In this document: positions 7,187 to 15,889 of the stretch, piece by piece
Numbering within the stretch: the stretch's first letter is position 1
Layout of the letters: each line of letters begins with the position of its first letter
Assembly (NCBI RefSeq): GCF_008386495.1
Contig: NZ_VTHJ01000035.1
Span: 1 to 64,000, forward strand
Source: Streptomyces tailanensis
GTDB taxonomy: Bacteria > Actinomycetota > Actinomycetes > Streptomycetales > Streptomycetaceae
Length of the DNA: 64,000 bases
Reading direction: 5' to 3'
Made by a program: the position numbers and the translations under genes
The notes under the pieces: model-generated
Database searches by the model: none
What the model was told of the DNA's origin: nothing
What the model saw: the letters and a program-made list of their open reading frames with translations, nothing else

Positions 7187-9838
7187 ATGGGACGCGGGAA
7201 GCTTCGGATATACCTCGGTGCGGCACCGGGCGTCGGCAAGACGTACGCGATGCTCTCCGAGGCGCACCGCCGGGTCGAGCGGGGCACCGACTGCGTGGTC
7301 GCCTTCGTCGAACACCACAGCCGGCCGCGTACCGAGGTGATGCTGCACGGCCTGGAGCAGATCCCGCGCCGGGAGCTGGAGTACCGGGACGCGGTGTTCA
7401 CCGAGATGGATGTGGACGCCGCGCTGGCCCGGCGGCCGCAGGTGGCTCTCGTGGACGAGCTGGCGCACACCAACGTCCCCGGCTCCCGCAACGACAAGCG
7501 CTGGCAGGACGTCGACGAGCTGCTCGTGGCCGGGATCGATGTCGTGTCCACCGTCAACATCCAGCATCTGGAGTCGCTGGGTGACGTCGTCGAGTCGATC
7601 ACCGGCGTACGGCAGCGCGAGACCGTGCCCGACGAGGTGGTGCGCCGGGCCGACCAGATCGAGCTGGTCGACATGTCGCCGCAGGCGCTGCGGCGGCGGA
7701 TGGCGCACGGCAACATCTACAAGCCGGACAAGGTCGACGCCGCGCTGTCGAACTACTTCCGGCCGGGGAACCTGACCGCGCTGCGGGAGCTGGCGCTGCT
7801 GTGGGTGGCCGACCGGGTCGACGAGTATCTGAACGAGTACCGCAGCGAGCACCAGGTGTCGAGGATCTGGGGCTCGCGCGAGCGCATCGTGGTCGGGCTG
7901 ACCGGCGGGGCCGAGGGGCGGACCCTGATCCGACGAGCCGCCCGGCTGGCCGAGAAGGGCGCGGGCGGCGAGGTCATGGCCGTCTACATCGCCGGCAGCG
8001 ATGGCCTGACCTCAGCCTCCCCGAAGGAGCTGGCCGTTCAGCGCACCCTCGTCGAGGACCTGGGCGGCACCTTCCACCATGTCGTCGGGGACGACATCCC
8101 GGCCGCGCTGCTGGACTTCGCACGCGGCGTCAACGCCACCCAGATAGTGCTGGGCGTCTCGCGGCGCAAGAGTTGGCAGTACGTGTTCGGACCGGGCGTC
8201 GGGGCCACCGTGGCCCGGGACTCCGGCCCCGACCTGGACGTCCACCTGATCACACACGACGAGGTCGGCAAGGGACGCGGGCTGCCCGTCGCCCGGGGCG
8301 CACGGCTCGGCCGGGTCCGGATGAGGTGGGCCTGGCTGGTCGGGGTGGCCGGGCCCATGCTGCTGACGCTGCTCCTGACCAACGTCGCGGCCGACCTCGG
8401 CCTCGCCAACGACATGCTGCTGTTCCTGACGGTGACGGTGGCCGCGGCCCTGCTCGGCGGTCTGCTGCCCGCGCTCGCCGCCGCGCTGCTGGGCTCGCTG
8501 CTGCTCAACTGGTTCTTCACCCCGCCCGTCCACACCCTGACGGTCGACGACCCGAAGAACATCGTCGCCATCGTGGTCTTCGTCGGGGTCGCGGTGGCGG
8601 TGGCCTCCGTGGTGGACCTCGCGGCCCGCCGTACGCAGCAGGCGGCCCGGCTGCGCGCCGAGTCGGAGATCCTGTCCTTCCTCGCGGGCAGCGTGCTGCG
8701 GGGGGAGACGAGTCTGGAGGCGCTCCTCGAACGGGTCCGGGAGACCTTCGGCATGGAGTCGGTGGCTCTGCTGGAGCGCGAGAGCGACGTGGAACCGTGG
8801 ACGTGCGCGGGGAGCGTGGGCCCCCGGCGGGTGGTGGACCGCCCGGAGGACGCGGACGTGGACATGCCGGTCGGCGACCACATGGCGCTCGCCCTCACCG
8901 GGCGCGTGCTGCCCGCCGAGGACCGCCGGGTACTGGCCGCGTTCGCCGCCCAGGCCGCCGTCGTACTGGACCGCCAGCGCCTGCAGCACGAGGCGGGCCA
9001 GGCCAAGGACCTGGCCGAGGGCAACCGCATCCGCACCGCGCTGCTCGCCGCCGTCAGCCACGATCTGCGCACCCCGCTCGCCGGGATCAAGGCCGCCGTG
9101 TCGTCCCTGCGCTCCGACGACGTGGCCTGGTCGGAGCAGGACCGGGCCGAGCTGCTCGAAGGCATCGAGGAGGGCGCCGACCGGCTCGACCACCTCGTGG
9201 GCAACCTCCTCGACATGTCCCGCCTCCAGACCGGCACCGTCACCACACTGATCCGCGAGATCGACCTCGACGAGGTGGTGCCGATGGCCCTCGGCGGCGT
9301 ACCCGAGGACAGCGTGGTGCTGGAGATCCCCGAGAGCCTGCCCATGGTCGCCGTCGACCCCGGGCTGCTGGAGCGCTCGGTCGCCAACGTCGTGGAGAAC
9401 GCCGTCAAGTACAGCCCGCCCGGCGCGGCCGGCCCGACCGTCTTCGTATCCGCCAGCGCGCTCGGCGACCGCGTCGAGGTCCGCGTCACCGACCGCGGCC
9501 CCGGCGTCCCCGACCAGGCCAAGGAACGCATCTTCGAGCCCTTCCAGCGCTACGGCGACGCCCCGCGCGGGGCCGGCGTCGGCCTGGGCCTCGCGGTGGC
9601 CCGGGGCTTCGCCGAGGCCATGGGCGGCACCCTCGACGCCGAGGACACCCCCGGCGGAGGCCTCACCATGGTCCTCACGGTGCGGGCCGCGAGGACCGGC
9701 GCGGAGAGCGGCTCGGACGGCCGCCGCGAGGCCGTCCCGCCGCGCAGGCTGGATGCCGTGGTGGGAACAGCTGGTGTCAGGACGGACGCGGCCGCGTCGG
9801 AAGGTGCGGCCGCATGGGCAGAGAGGCGAACCATATGA
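7187..9838 (+). CDS. kdpD: KdpD sensor histidine kinase
   Basis: This 883-aa KdpD is close to the family's usual length. In order it has an N-terminal KdpD domain with Walker A GAAPGVGKTYAM (residues 11-22) and Walker B-like ALVDELAHTN, a universal-stress-protein-like domain (about 230-365), four transmembrane helices (about 400-490), a GAF-like domain, a HisKA box AVSHDLRTPLAGIK (phospho-His near residue 624) and a HATPase domain ending GVGLGLAVARGFAEAMGG. In other bacteria KdpD senses K+ limitation or osmotic stress and activates KdpE. The kdpFABC transporter genes are not in this window, so the regulon must lie elsewhere. Confidence 0.93.
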   Translation: MGRGKLRIYLGAAPGVGKTYAMLSEAHRRVERGTDCVVAFVEHHSRPRTEVMLHGLEQIPRRELEYRDAVFTEMDVDAALARRPQVALVDELAHTNVPGSRNDKRWQDVDELLVAGIDVVSTVNIQHLESLGDVVESITGVRQRETVPDEVVRRADQIELVDMSPQALRRRMAHGNIYKPDKVDAALSNYFRPGNLTALRELALLWVADRVDEYLNEYRSEHQVSRIWGSRERIVVGLTGGAEGRTLIRRAARLAEKGAGGEVMAVYIAGSDGLTSASPKELAVQRTLVEDLGGTFHHVVGDDIPAALLDFARGVNATQIVLGVSRRKSWQYVFGPGVGATVARDSGPDLDVHLITHDEVGKGRGLPVARGARLGRVRMRWAWLVGVAGPMLLTLLLTNVAADLGLANDMLLFLTVTVAAALLGGLLPALAAALLGSLLLNWFFTPPVHTLTVDDPKNIVAIVVFVGVAVAVASVVDLAARRTQQAARLRAESEILSFLAGSVLRGETSLEALLERVRETFGMESVALLERESDVEPWTCAGSVGPRRVVDRPEDADVDMPVGDHMALALTGRVLPAEDRRVLAAFAAQAAVVLDRQRLQHEAGQAKDLAEGNRIRTALLAAVSHDLRTPLAGIKAAVSSLRSDDVAWSEQDRAELLEGIEEGADRLDHLVGNLLDMSRLQTGTVTTLIREIDLDEVVPMALGGVPEDSVVLEIPESLPMVAVDPGLLERSVANVVENAVKYSPPGAAGPTVFVSASALGDRVEVRVTDRGPGVPDQAKERIFEPFQRYGDAPRGAGVGLGLAVARGFAEAMGGTLDAEDTPGGGLTMVLTVRAARTGAESGSDGRREAVPPRRLDAVVGTAGVRTDAAASEGAAAWAERRTI

Positions 9839-10518
9839 CCCGCGTGCTCGTGGTCGACGACGAACCGCAGATCGTACGGGCGCTCGTGATCAACCTGAAG
9901 GCGCGCAAGTACGAGGTCGACGCGGCCCACGACGGTGCCACCGCCCTCCAGCTCGCCGCCGCCCGCCACCCCGATGTCGTCGTCCTCGACCTCGGACTGC
10001 CCGACATGGACGGCGTCGAGGTGATCAAGGGGCTGCGCGGCTGGACGCGGGTACCGATCCTGGTCCTGTCGGCCCGGCACTCCTCCGACGAGAAGGTCGA
10101 GGCCCTGGACGCGGGCGCCGACGACTACGTCACCAAGCCCTTCGGCATGGACGAGCTGCTGGCCCGGCTGCGCGCCGCCGTCCGCCGCGCCGAGCCCGTC
10201 GGGGGCGACGAGGCCGACGTGATCGTGGAGACCGACGACTTCACCGTGGACCTGGCCGCGAAGAAGGTGAACCGGGGCGGCAAGGACGTACGGCTGACCC
10301 CCACGGAGTGGCACCTGCTGGAGGTCCTCGTACGCAACACCGGACGCCTGGTCGGCCAGAAACAGCTGCTCCAGGAGGTCTGGGGACCGTCGTACGGGAC
10401 TGAGACGAACTACCTCCGGGTCTACATGGCCCAGTTGCGGCGCAAGCTGGAGGGCGACCCGTCGCGTCCGCGGCACTTCATCACCGAGGCGGGGATGGGG
10501 TACCGGTTCGAGAAGTGA
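9835..10518 (+). CDS. kdpE: KdpE response regulator
   Basis: This 227-aa OmpR/PhoB-type regulator has phospho-acceptor Asp52 in VVVLDLGLPDMDG, the conserved Lys in DDYVTKPFGMDELLARLR, and a winged-helix domain with LTPTEWHLLEVLVRNTGRLV and the terminal GMGYRFEK. Its ATG overlaps the kdpD stop by four bases (ATGA), typical of coupled kinase-regulator pairs. It is expected to activate K+ uptake genes located elsewhere on the chromosome. Confidence 0.94.
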   Translation: MTRVLVVDDEPQIVRALVINLKARKYEVDAAHDGATALQLAAARHPDVVVLDLGLPDMDGVEVIKGLRGWTRVPILVLSARHSSDEKVEALDAGADDYVTKPFGMDELLARLRAAVRRAEPVGGDEADVIVETDDFTVDLAAKKVNRGGKDVRLTPTEWHLLEVLVRNTGRLVGQKQLLQEVWGPSYGTETNYLRVYMAQLRRKLEGDPSRPRHFITEAGMGYRFEK

Positions 10519-10583
10519 GCCGTTCCGGTCCGTCGGCGTACGGGGGTGCGGCAGTGTCGGCGGGCCCCGGTAGGCTTTTTGCC

Positions 10584-10982
10584 ATGAGTGCTGTTCCTCG
10601 TTCCGAGAAGCCGGCGGGCCGGTTCCGGCGCATGCTCGACCGGCTCTCCTCGTCCCAGACGGACCTGGAGTCCGAGGAGCTGCGCGAGGACGCGGACACC
10701 GCGGGCTGTACGCGCATCTGTGACTGCCATGACCGACAGATAGTGACGGTTACTGGTACCTTGCGCACGGTCACCCTGCGCCCGAGAGCCGGTGTCCCGG
10801 CTCTGGAGGCCGAGCTGTTCGACGGTTCGGCCGCTCTGGACGTGGTGTGGCTCGGCAGGCGCTCCATCGTCGGCATAGAGCCGGGGCGCAAGCTGATCGC
10901 ATCCGGTCGGATCTCGATGAGCCGGGGCCGTAGGGTGCTCTTCAACCCGAAGTACGAACTCAGACCGCTCGGACGGGAGTAG
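10584..10982 (+). CDS. OB-fold nucleic-acid-binding protein (132 aa)
   Basis: This 132-aa protein has a single OB-fold domain (about 55-130), read from the pattern VTVTGTLRTVTLRP ... AELFDGSAALDVVWLGRR ... IEPGRKLIASGRIS, which resembles tRNA-anticodon/RecG-wedge type OB folds. The N-terminal 50 residues are basic then acidic (RFRRMLDRLSSSQTDLESEE). It is conserved next to DUF3159 in Streptomyces. It starts 65 bases after kdpE and ends three bases before the DUF3159 GTG, so it is most likely cotranscribed with DUF3159. Binding target unknown. Confidence 0.82.
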   Translation: MSAVPRSEKPAGRFRRMLDRLSSSQTDLESEELREDADTAGCTRICDCHDRQIVTVTGTLRTVTLRPRAGVPALEAELFDGSAALDVVWLGRRSIVGIEPGRKLIASGRISMSRGRRVLFNPKYELRPLGRE

Positions 10983-10985
10983 CCG

Positions 10986-11753
10986 GTGACGTCGCTCGAC
11001 AAGCCGACGGAAGACGCCCAGCGCGACGTCCAGGACGCCCAAGGTGCCCAGGACGGTCCGCACGACTCCAAGGCGGTGACCGAGGCGGCCCTGTTCGAGG
11101 CGTTCGGTGGCTTGCGCGGCATGGTCGAGACCGTGCTGCCGGGTCTGCTCTTCGTCACGATCTACACGATCAACAAGGATCTGCACGCGGCGGCCATCGC
11201 GGCCCTCGGCGTCTCCGTCCTGCTGGTCGTGGTGCGGCTCGTCATGAAGGACACCGTCAAGCACGCCTTCAGCGGTGTCTTCGGGGTCGCCTTCGGTGTG
11301 GTCTTCGCGATGATGACCGGCAACGCGAAGGACTTCTATCTGCCGGGCATGCTGTACACGCTGGGCCTCGGGCTCGCGTACATCATCACGACGCTCGCGG
11401 GCGTGCCGCTGATCGGGCTGATGCTCGGCCCGGTCTTCAAGGAGAACCTCTCCTGGCGCACGCGTAACCCGGGGCGCAAGAAGGCGTATGCGAAGGCGAG
11501 TTACGCGTGGGGGGCGATCCTGCTCGCCAAGTGCGCGATTCTCTTCCCGTTGTACTGGTGGGCCGACACCGAGCAGCTCGGCTGGGTGCTCGTCGCGCTG
11601 AAGATTCCGCCGTTCCTGCTTGCGGTGTGGCTGACCTGGGTGTTCCTCGCGAAGGCGCCGGCGCCGATCGATGTCTTCGCGGAGATGGAGGCCGAGGAGC
11701 GGGCGGAGAAGGAGCGGAAGGCGGCGGAGCGGGCGGGTGCCGCCGGGGAGTGA
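10986..11753 (+). CDS. DUF3159 membrane protein
   Basis: This 255-aa polytopic protein has a charged 30-residue N-terminus, about five or six hydrophobic helices (VETVLPGLLFVTIYTI, AALGVSVLLVVVRLVM, FSGVFGVAFGVVFAMM, LYTLGLGLAYIITTLAG and two C-terminal ones) and a Glu/Ala/Arg-rich cytosolic tail. DUF3159 is an actinobacterial family of unknown function. Position beside kdpDE and the TrkA-type genes hints at ion or membrane homeostasis, but that is association only. It is convergent with the trkA pair and separated from it by a strong hairpin. Confidence 0.85.
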   Translation: MTSLDKPTEDAQRDVQDAQGAQDGPHDSKAVTEAALFEAFGGLRGMVETVLPGLLFVTIYTINKDLHAAAIAALGVSVLLVVVRLVMKDTVKHAFSGVFGVAFGVVFAMMTGNAKDFYLPGMLYTLGLGLAYIITTLAGVPLIGLMLGPVFKENLSWRTRNPGRKKAYAKASYAWGAILLAKCAILFPLYWWADTEQLGWVLVALKIPPFLLAVWLTWVFLAKAPAPIDVFAEMEAEERAEKERKAAERAGAAGE

Positions 11754-11773
11754 GTTTCGCCCCCGCCGCCCTT

Positions 11774-11820
11774 ACCCTCCCCCACTCTCGGCTTCGCTCG
11801 AGCGGGGGGGGGACCCTCAT
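11774..11820 (+). repeat. Dispersed GC-rich repeat, intergenic copy
   Basis: The sequence around ACCCTCCCCCAC...CTCGGCTTCGCTCG...GCGGGGGG recurs almost identically at 43983-44027. Here it lies between convergent genes after DUF3159. The C-run and G-run can pair, giving a GC stem typical of Streptomyces intergenic elements. The next 50 bases also hold short GC hairpins (GGGGCTGCGCCCC and CGGGGCTCCGCCCCG). Confidence 0.75.
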
Positions 11821-11884
11821 CATCCCCAGGGGCTGCGCCCCTTCGCCCCCGCCACGGGGCTCCGCCCCGGACCCCGCCAAGTTT

Positions 11885-11916
11885 CAGGGGCGCCCGGAAA
11901 TCTCCGGGCGCCCCTG
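11885..11916. terminator. Bidirectional terminator between DUF3159 and trkA genes
   Basis: A perfect 13-bp inverted repeat (11885-11897 with 11904-11916) has a 6-base loop midway between two convergent transcription units. It is very stable and symmetric, so it can serve both strands. Confidence 0.8.
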
Positions 11917-11943
11917 TCGTATGTCGGTTGTCGGTCTCCCGCG

Positions 11944-12621
11944 TCAGCTCGTCGCGTCCTCGCGTCGTACCGACAACAGGTCCTCCAGTTGTTCCTCGCG
12001 GGCCTGGGCTGCCACGAACAGGAGTTCGTCGCCCGCTTCCAGGGAGTCGTCCGGGGTGGGGGTGAGGACGCGGGTGCCGCGGATGATGGTGACGAGGGAG
12101 GTGTCCTCCGGCCACTCCACCTCGCCGACCTGGGTGCCGGCCAGGGCCGACTCCGGGGGCAGGGTCAGCTCGACGAGGTTCGCGTCGCCGTGGCTGAAGC
12201 GGAGGAGCCGGACCAGGTCGCCGACGCTCACCGCCTCTTCCACCAGGGCCGACATCAGTCGGGGGGTCGATACGGCGACGTCCACGCCCCAGGACTCGTT
12301 GAACAGCCACTCGTTCTTGGGGTTGTTGACGCGGGCGACGACGCGCGGGACGCCGTACTCCGTCTTCGCGAGCAGCGAGACGACCAGGTTGACCTTGTCG
12401 TCGCCGGTCGCGGCGATGACGACGTTGCAGCGCTGGAGCGCCGCCTCGTCCAGGGACGTGATCTCGCAGGCGTCGGCCAGCAGCCACTCCGCCTGGGGGA
12501 CGCGCTCGACCGAGATGGCGGTCGGCGCCTTGTCGACGAGAAGGACCTCGTGGCCGTTCTCCAGCAGTTCGCCCGCGATCGAGCGACCGACCGCGCCGGC
12601 TCCGGCGATGGCGACCCTCAT
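11944..12621 (-). CDS. TrkA-type K+ uptake regulator, second subunit
   Basis: This 225-aa protein has an N-terminal Rossmann RCK-N domain (VAIAGAGAVGRSIAGELLENG, the NAD-binding glycine motif, residues 3-23) with the usual IAATGDDKVNLVVSLLA segment, and a C-terminal TrkA-C/RCK-C domain (about 140-220, PPESALAGTQVGEVEWPEDTS). It resembles CeoC of mycobacteria, the partner of the TrkA-like CeoB. The ATG overlaps the stop of the upstream trkA by one base, so the pair is coupled. It gates a Trk/Ktr channel that is not encoded here. Confidence 0.88.
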   Translation of the reverse strand: MRVAIAGAGAVGRSIAGELLENGHEVLLVDKAPTAISVERVPQAEWLLADACEITSLDEAALQRCNVVIAATGDDKVNLVVSLLAKTEYGVPRVVARVNNPKNEWLFNESWGVDVAVSTPRLMSALVEEAVSVGDLVRLLRFSHGDANLVELTLPPESALAGTQVGEVEWPEDTSLVTIIRGTRVLTPTPDDSLEAGDELLFVAAQAREEQLEDLLSVRREDATS

Positions 12622-13292
12622 CAGTGACCGCCCTCCTCGTCGGGGCCCTCGGCGAAGGAGGCCTCGACCTTCTCGATGTCGTCCGTACGCATCATCACGT
12701 GCACCAGGTCGCCCTCCTGGAGCACGGTCTGGGAGGAGGGCAACATGGCCTCGCCAAGGCGGGTGAGGAAGGCGACGCGGACGCCGGTCTCCTCCTGCAA
12801 CTTGCTGATCTTGTGGCCCACCCAGGCCGAGGACGCGTGCACCTCGGCGAGCTGGACACCGCCGGTGGGATCGCGCCACAGCGGCTCGCTCCCGGAGGGC
12901 AGCAGCCGGCGGAGCATCTGGTCGGCGGTCCAGCGGACCGTGGCGACTGTGGGGATGCCCAGACGCTGGTAGACCTCGGCGCGGCGGGGGTCGTAGATCC
13001 TCGCCGCCACGTTCTCGATGCCGAACATCTCACGGGCGACGCGGGCAGCGATGATGTTCGAGTTGTCACCGCTGGAGACGGCGGCGAACGCGCCCGCCTC
13101 CTCGATGCCCGCCTCGCGCAGCGTGTCGCGGTCGAAGCCGACGCCGGTGACGCGACGGCCGCCGAATCCCGAGCCCAGACGACGGAAGGCCGTGGGGTCC
13201 TGGTCGATCACGGCGACCGTGTGCCCCTGTTGCTCCAGGGTCTGGGCGAGGGTGGAACCCACTCGCCCGCAGCCCATGATGACGATGTGCAC
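12621..13292 (-). CDS. trkA: TrkA-type K+ uptake regulator, first subunit
   Basis: This 223-aa TrkA/CeoB-type protein has a Rossmann motif IVIMGCGRVGSTLAQTLE, then FAAVSSGDNSNIIAARVARE and VAARIYDPRRAEVYQRLG, followed by an RCK-C domain with QEETGVRVAFLTR. NAD(H) or ATP binding to such proteins controls K+ channel opening. It is first in a two-gene minus-strand operon. Together with kdpDE 2 kb away it makes this a K+-homeostasis neighbourhood. Confidence 0.9.
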   Translation of the reverse strand: MHIVIMGCGRVGSTLAQTLEQQGHTVAVIDQDPTAFRRLGSGFGGRRVTGVGFDRDTLREAGIEEAGAFAAVSSGDNSNIIAARVAREMFGIENVAARIYDPRRAEVYQRLGIPTVATVRWTADQMLRRLLPSGSEPLWRDPTGGVQLAEVHASSAWVGHKISKLQEETGVRVAFLTRLGEAMLPSSQTVLQEGDLVHVMMRTDDIEKVEASFAEGPDEEGGH

Positions 13293-13418
13293 GACCGTCC
13301 TTCCGGTGTCAATAGCTACTGTTCAGCCGAAACGGCAAAACGTCAAAAACAGGGTCTCAGACCGTCGCCCAAGCTACACACACGCGGTCCGACAAGGGCA
13401 CCCCCGTGCGGATTCGGG

Positions 13419-13529
13419 TCACATCGTGGGCCGTCGTCGGCTGATCCGGCGGACGCTGATCATCGTCAGGACACCGAGGCCGACGAGTGACATCAGCGCG
13501 CCGATCAGCTCCGCGGTCGCGGCCTGCAT
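13419..13529 (-). CDS. Very small membrane protein (36 aa)
   Basis: A 36-residue single-pass protein was read directly: an N-terminal MQAATAELIGAL, a hydrophobic helix MSLVGLGVLTMISV and a basic tail RRISRRRPTM. An excellent ribosome site (CTCTGGAGG) lies six bases before the ATG. Third positions are nearly all G/C. It sits between trkA and a permease gene, oriented with trkA. Its basic C-terminus is expected inside the cell. It could be a small accessory subunit of a transporter. Too short for most gene finders; function unknown. Confidence 0.7.
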   Translation of the reverse strand: MQAATAELIGALMSLVGLGVLTMISVRRISRRRPTM

Positions 13530-13716
13530 GGAGCCTCCAGAGGGTGGGGTGGGACGGGAGCCGTCACATGGAGAGTTCGTCATATAGACATGAGGACGCC
13601 GTCCATTAGGTCGGAGGATGCGTGACTTGGCGCACTTCGCAGTGAGGGCCGCGCAGATTTCACCCCGGGGCCCGCCGGGATTTCACCCGGATGTGCCCAG
13701 AACCAGCCAGGGCGCT

Positions 13717-13732
13717 TACGATCCTCTCCGTG
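13717..13732 (+). promoter_or_regulatory. Putative -10 box for a leaderless permease mRNA
   Basis: TACGAT (13717-13722) lies seven bases before the GTG start at 13730, and there is no ribosome site between. That spacing would place the transcription start at or next to the GTG, giving a leaderless message. No convincing -35 box was seen. Confidence 0.45.
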
Positions 13733-15799
13733 TCCAAACTGACCGACGTGCCCAAACGGATTCTGATCGGGCGGGCGCTGCGCAGTGACCGGCTGGGCGA
13801 AACGCTCCTGCCGAAGCGCATCGCACTCCCCGTCTTCGCCTCCGACCCGCTCTCCTCCGTGGCGTACGCACCGGGCGAGGTGCTGCTGGTCCTCTCCATC
13901 GCGGGCGTGTCGGCGTACTACTTCAGCCCCTGGATCGCCGTCGCGGTCGTCGTGCTGATGTTCACCGTGGTGGCGTCGTACCGGCAGAACGTGCACGCGT
14001 ACCCGAGCGGCGGCGGCGACTACGAGGTGGCGAACGCCAACCTCGGCCCCAAGGCCGGTCTCACCGTCGCCAGCGCCCTCCTCGTCGACTACGTCCTCAC
14101 CGTCGCCGTGTCGATCTCCTCCGGTGTGGAGAACCTCGGCTCGGCCATCCCCTTCTTCGTCGAGAACAAGGTGCTGTGCGCGGTCGGCATCATCGTGCTG
14201 CTGACGCTGATGAACCTGCGCGGGGTGAAGGAGTCCGGGAAGCTCTTCGCGATCCCGACGTACGTCTTCGTCGTCGGCGTCTTCGCGATGATCGCGTGGG
14301 GCGCCTTCCGCGGGCTCGTCCTCGACGAGACCATGCGGGCACCCACCGCCGACCTGGAGATCAAGGCCGAGCACCAGGGACTCGCCGGCTTCGCCCTCGT
14401 CTTCCTCATGCTGCGCGCCTTCTCCTCCGGCTGTGCCGCGCTCACCGGCGTCGAGGCGATCTCCAACGGCGTACCGGCGTTCCGCAAGCCCAAGTCGAAG
14501 AACGCCGCTACCACGCTGGCCCTCATGGGCTTCTTCGCGGTGACCATGTTCTGCGGCATCATCGGCCTCGCGATGGCCACCAACGTACGGATGGCCGAGA
14601 ACCCGGCGCACGACCTGCTGCGCGACGGCTCCCCGGTCGGTGACTCCTACGTCCAGAACCCGGTGATCTCGCAGGTCGCCGCCGCCGTCTTCGGCGACGG
14701 CACGTTCTTCTTCATCCTGCTGGCCGCCGCCACCGCGCTGGTCCTCTTCCTGGCCGCGAACACCGCGTACAACGGATTCCCGCTGCTCGGCTCGATCCTC
14801 GCCCAGGACCGCTACCTCCCGCGCCAGCTGCACACCCGCGGCGACCGCCTCGCCTTCTCCAACGGCATCGTGCTCCTCGCCGGTGCCGCCATGCTCCTGG
14901 TGTGGGTCTACGGCGCCGACTCCACGCGCCTCATCCAGCTGTACATCGTCGGTGTGTTCGTCTCCTTCACTCTCAGCCAGACGGGCATGGTCCGGCACTG
15001 GAACCGCCATCTGCGCACAGAGAGGGACCCGGCCAAGCGGCGCCACATGATCCGCTCCCGCGCGATCAACACCTTCGGCGCCTTCTTCACGGGTCTGGTA
15101 CTGGTCGTCGTCCTGGTCACCAAGTTCACGCACGGTGCCTGGGTGGCCCTGCTCGGCATGGTCATCTTCTACGCGACGATGACGGCGATCCGTAAGCACT
15201 ACGACCGGGTCGCCGAGGAGATCGCGGCACCGGAAGGGCCCAGCGACGACGTCGTACGCCCCTCCCGCGTCCACTCCGTCGTGCTGATCTCGAAGATCCA
15301 CCGCCCCACGCTGCGCGCCCTCGCCTACGCCAAGCTGATGCGCTCGCACACCCTTGAGGCGCTCAGTGTCAACGTCGACCCGGCGGAGACCAAGGCGCTC
15401 CAGGAGGAGTGGAACCGGCGCGGCATCGACGTACCACTGAAGGTCCTCGACTCGCCGTACCGCGAGGTGACGCGGCCGGTGATCGAGTACGTCAAGGGCC
15501 TGCGCAAGGAGTCCCCGCGCGACGCGGTGTCGGTCATCATCCCCGAGTACGTGGTCGGCCACTGGTACGAGCACCTGCTGCACAACCAGAGCGCGCTCCG
15601 GCTCAAGGGACGGCTGCTGTTCACCCCGGGCGTCATGGTGACCTCCGTGCCGTACCAGCTGGAGTCCTCCGAGGTGGCGAAGCGACGGGCGCGCAAGCGG
15701 CAGGAGTGGAGCGCGCCGGGTTCGGTACGGCGTGGTCCGGCGGCCGAGCGGCCGAAGGAGAAGGCGTCGACGGGGGAGTCCTCGGACAGCAAGAGCTGA
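13730..15799 (+). CDS. APC superfamily permease (689 aa)
   Basis: This large amino acid/polyamine-type permease starts MSKLTDVPKRILIGRAL, continues with LPVFASDPLSSVAYAPGE, and has about 12 transmembrane helices up to residue 480. A soluble C-terminal domain of about 200 residues follows (VHSVVLISKIHRPTLRALAY ... VSVIIPEYVVGHWYEHLLHN), resembling a universal-stress/GtrA-like regulatory module common in actinobacterial APC permeases. The ending is charged (GESSDSKS). Substrate unknown; relatives have been linked to K+ or amino acid uptake. The GTG at 13730 gives the typical N-terminus. Confidence 0.88.
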   Translation: MSKLTDVPKRILIGRALRSDRLGETLLPKRIALPVFASDPLSSVAYAPGEVLLVLSIAGVSAYYFSPWIAVAVVVLMFTVVASYRQNVHAYPSGGGDYEVANANLGPKAGLTVASALLVDYVLTVAVSISSGVENLGSAIPFFVENKVLCAVGIIVLLTLMNLRGVKESGKLFAIPTYVFVVGVFAMIAWGAFRGLVLDETMRAPTADLEIKAEHQGLAGFALVFLMLRAFSSGCAALTGVEAISNGVPAFRKPKSKNAATTLALMGFFAVTMFCGIIGLAMATNVRMAENPAHDLLRDGSPVGDSYVQNPVISQVAAAVFGDGTFFFILLAAATALVLFLAANTAYNGFPLLGSILAQDRYLPRQLHTRGDRLAFSNGIVLLAGAAMLLVWVYGADSTRLIQLYIVGVFVSFTLSQTGMVRHWNRHLRTERDPAKRRHMIRSRAINTFGAFFTGLVLVVVLVTKFTHGAWVALLGMVIFYATMTAIRKHYDRVAEEIAAPEGPSDDVVRPSRVHSVVLISKIHRPTLRALAYAKLMRSHTLEALSVNVDPAETKALQEEWNRRGIDVPLKVLDSPYREVTRPVIEYVKGLRKESPRDAVSVIIPEYVVGHWYEHLLHNQSALRLKGRLLFTPGVMVTSVPYQLESSEVAKRRARKRQEWSAPGSVRRGPAAERPKEKASTGESSDSKS

Positions 15800-15831
15800 T
15801 GCTTGTGGTCACCGGCCGGACGGCACCCACG

Positions 15832-15837
15832 TAGACT
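15832..15837 (+). promoter_or_regulatory. Putative -10 box TAGACT
   Basis: A good match to the Streptomyces HrdB -10 consensus (TANNNT) lies about 50 bases upstream of the ATG at 15890. It would give a leader of about 45 bases carrying the GTGGAG ribosome site, which supports the ATG over in-frame upstream codons. Confidence 0.4.
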
Positions 15838-15889
15838 GGTGGGCTGTTGTCCGGCCATTCTCTATTCGATGTTGTGGAGTCACCCCGCC

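Noticed and set aside
15803-15889. Upstream start for the RNA methyltransferase
   Set aside because: A -10 box at 15832 and a ribosome site before ATG 15890 argue that translation starts at 15890.
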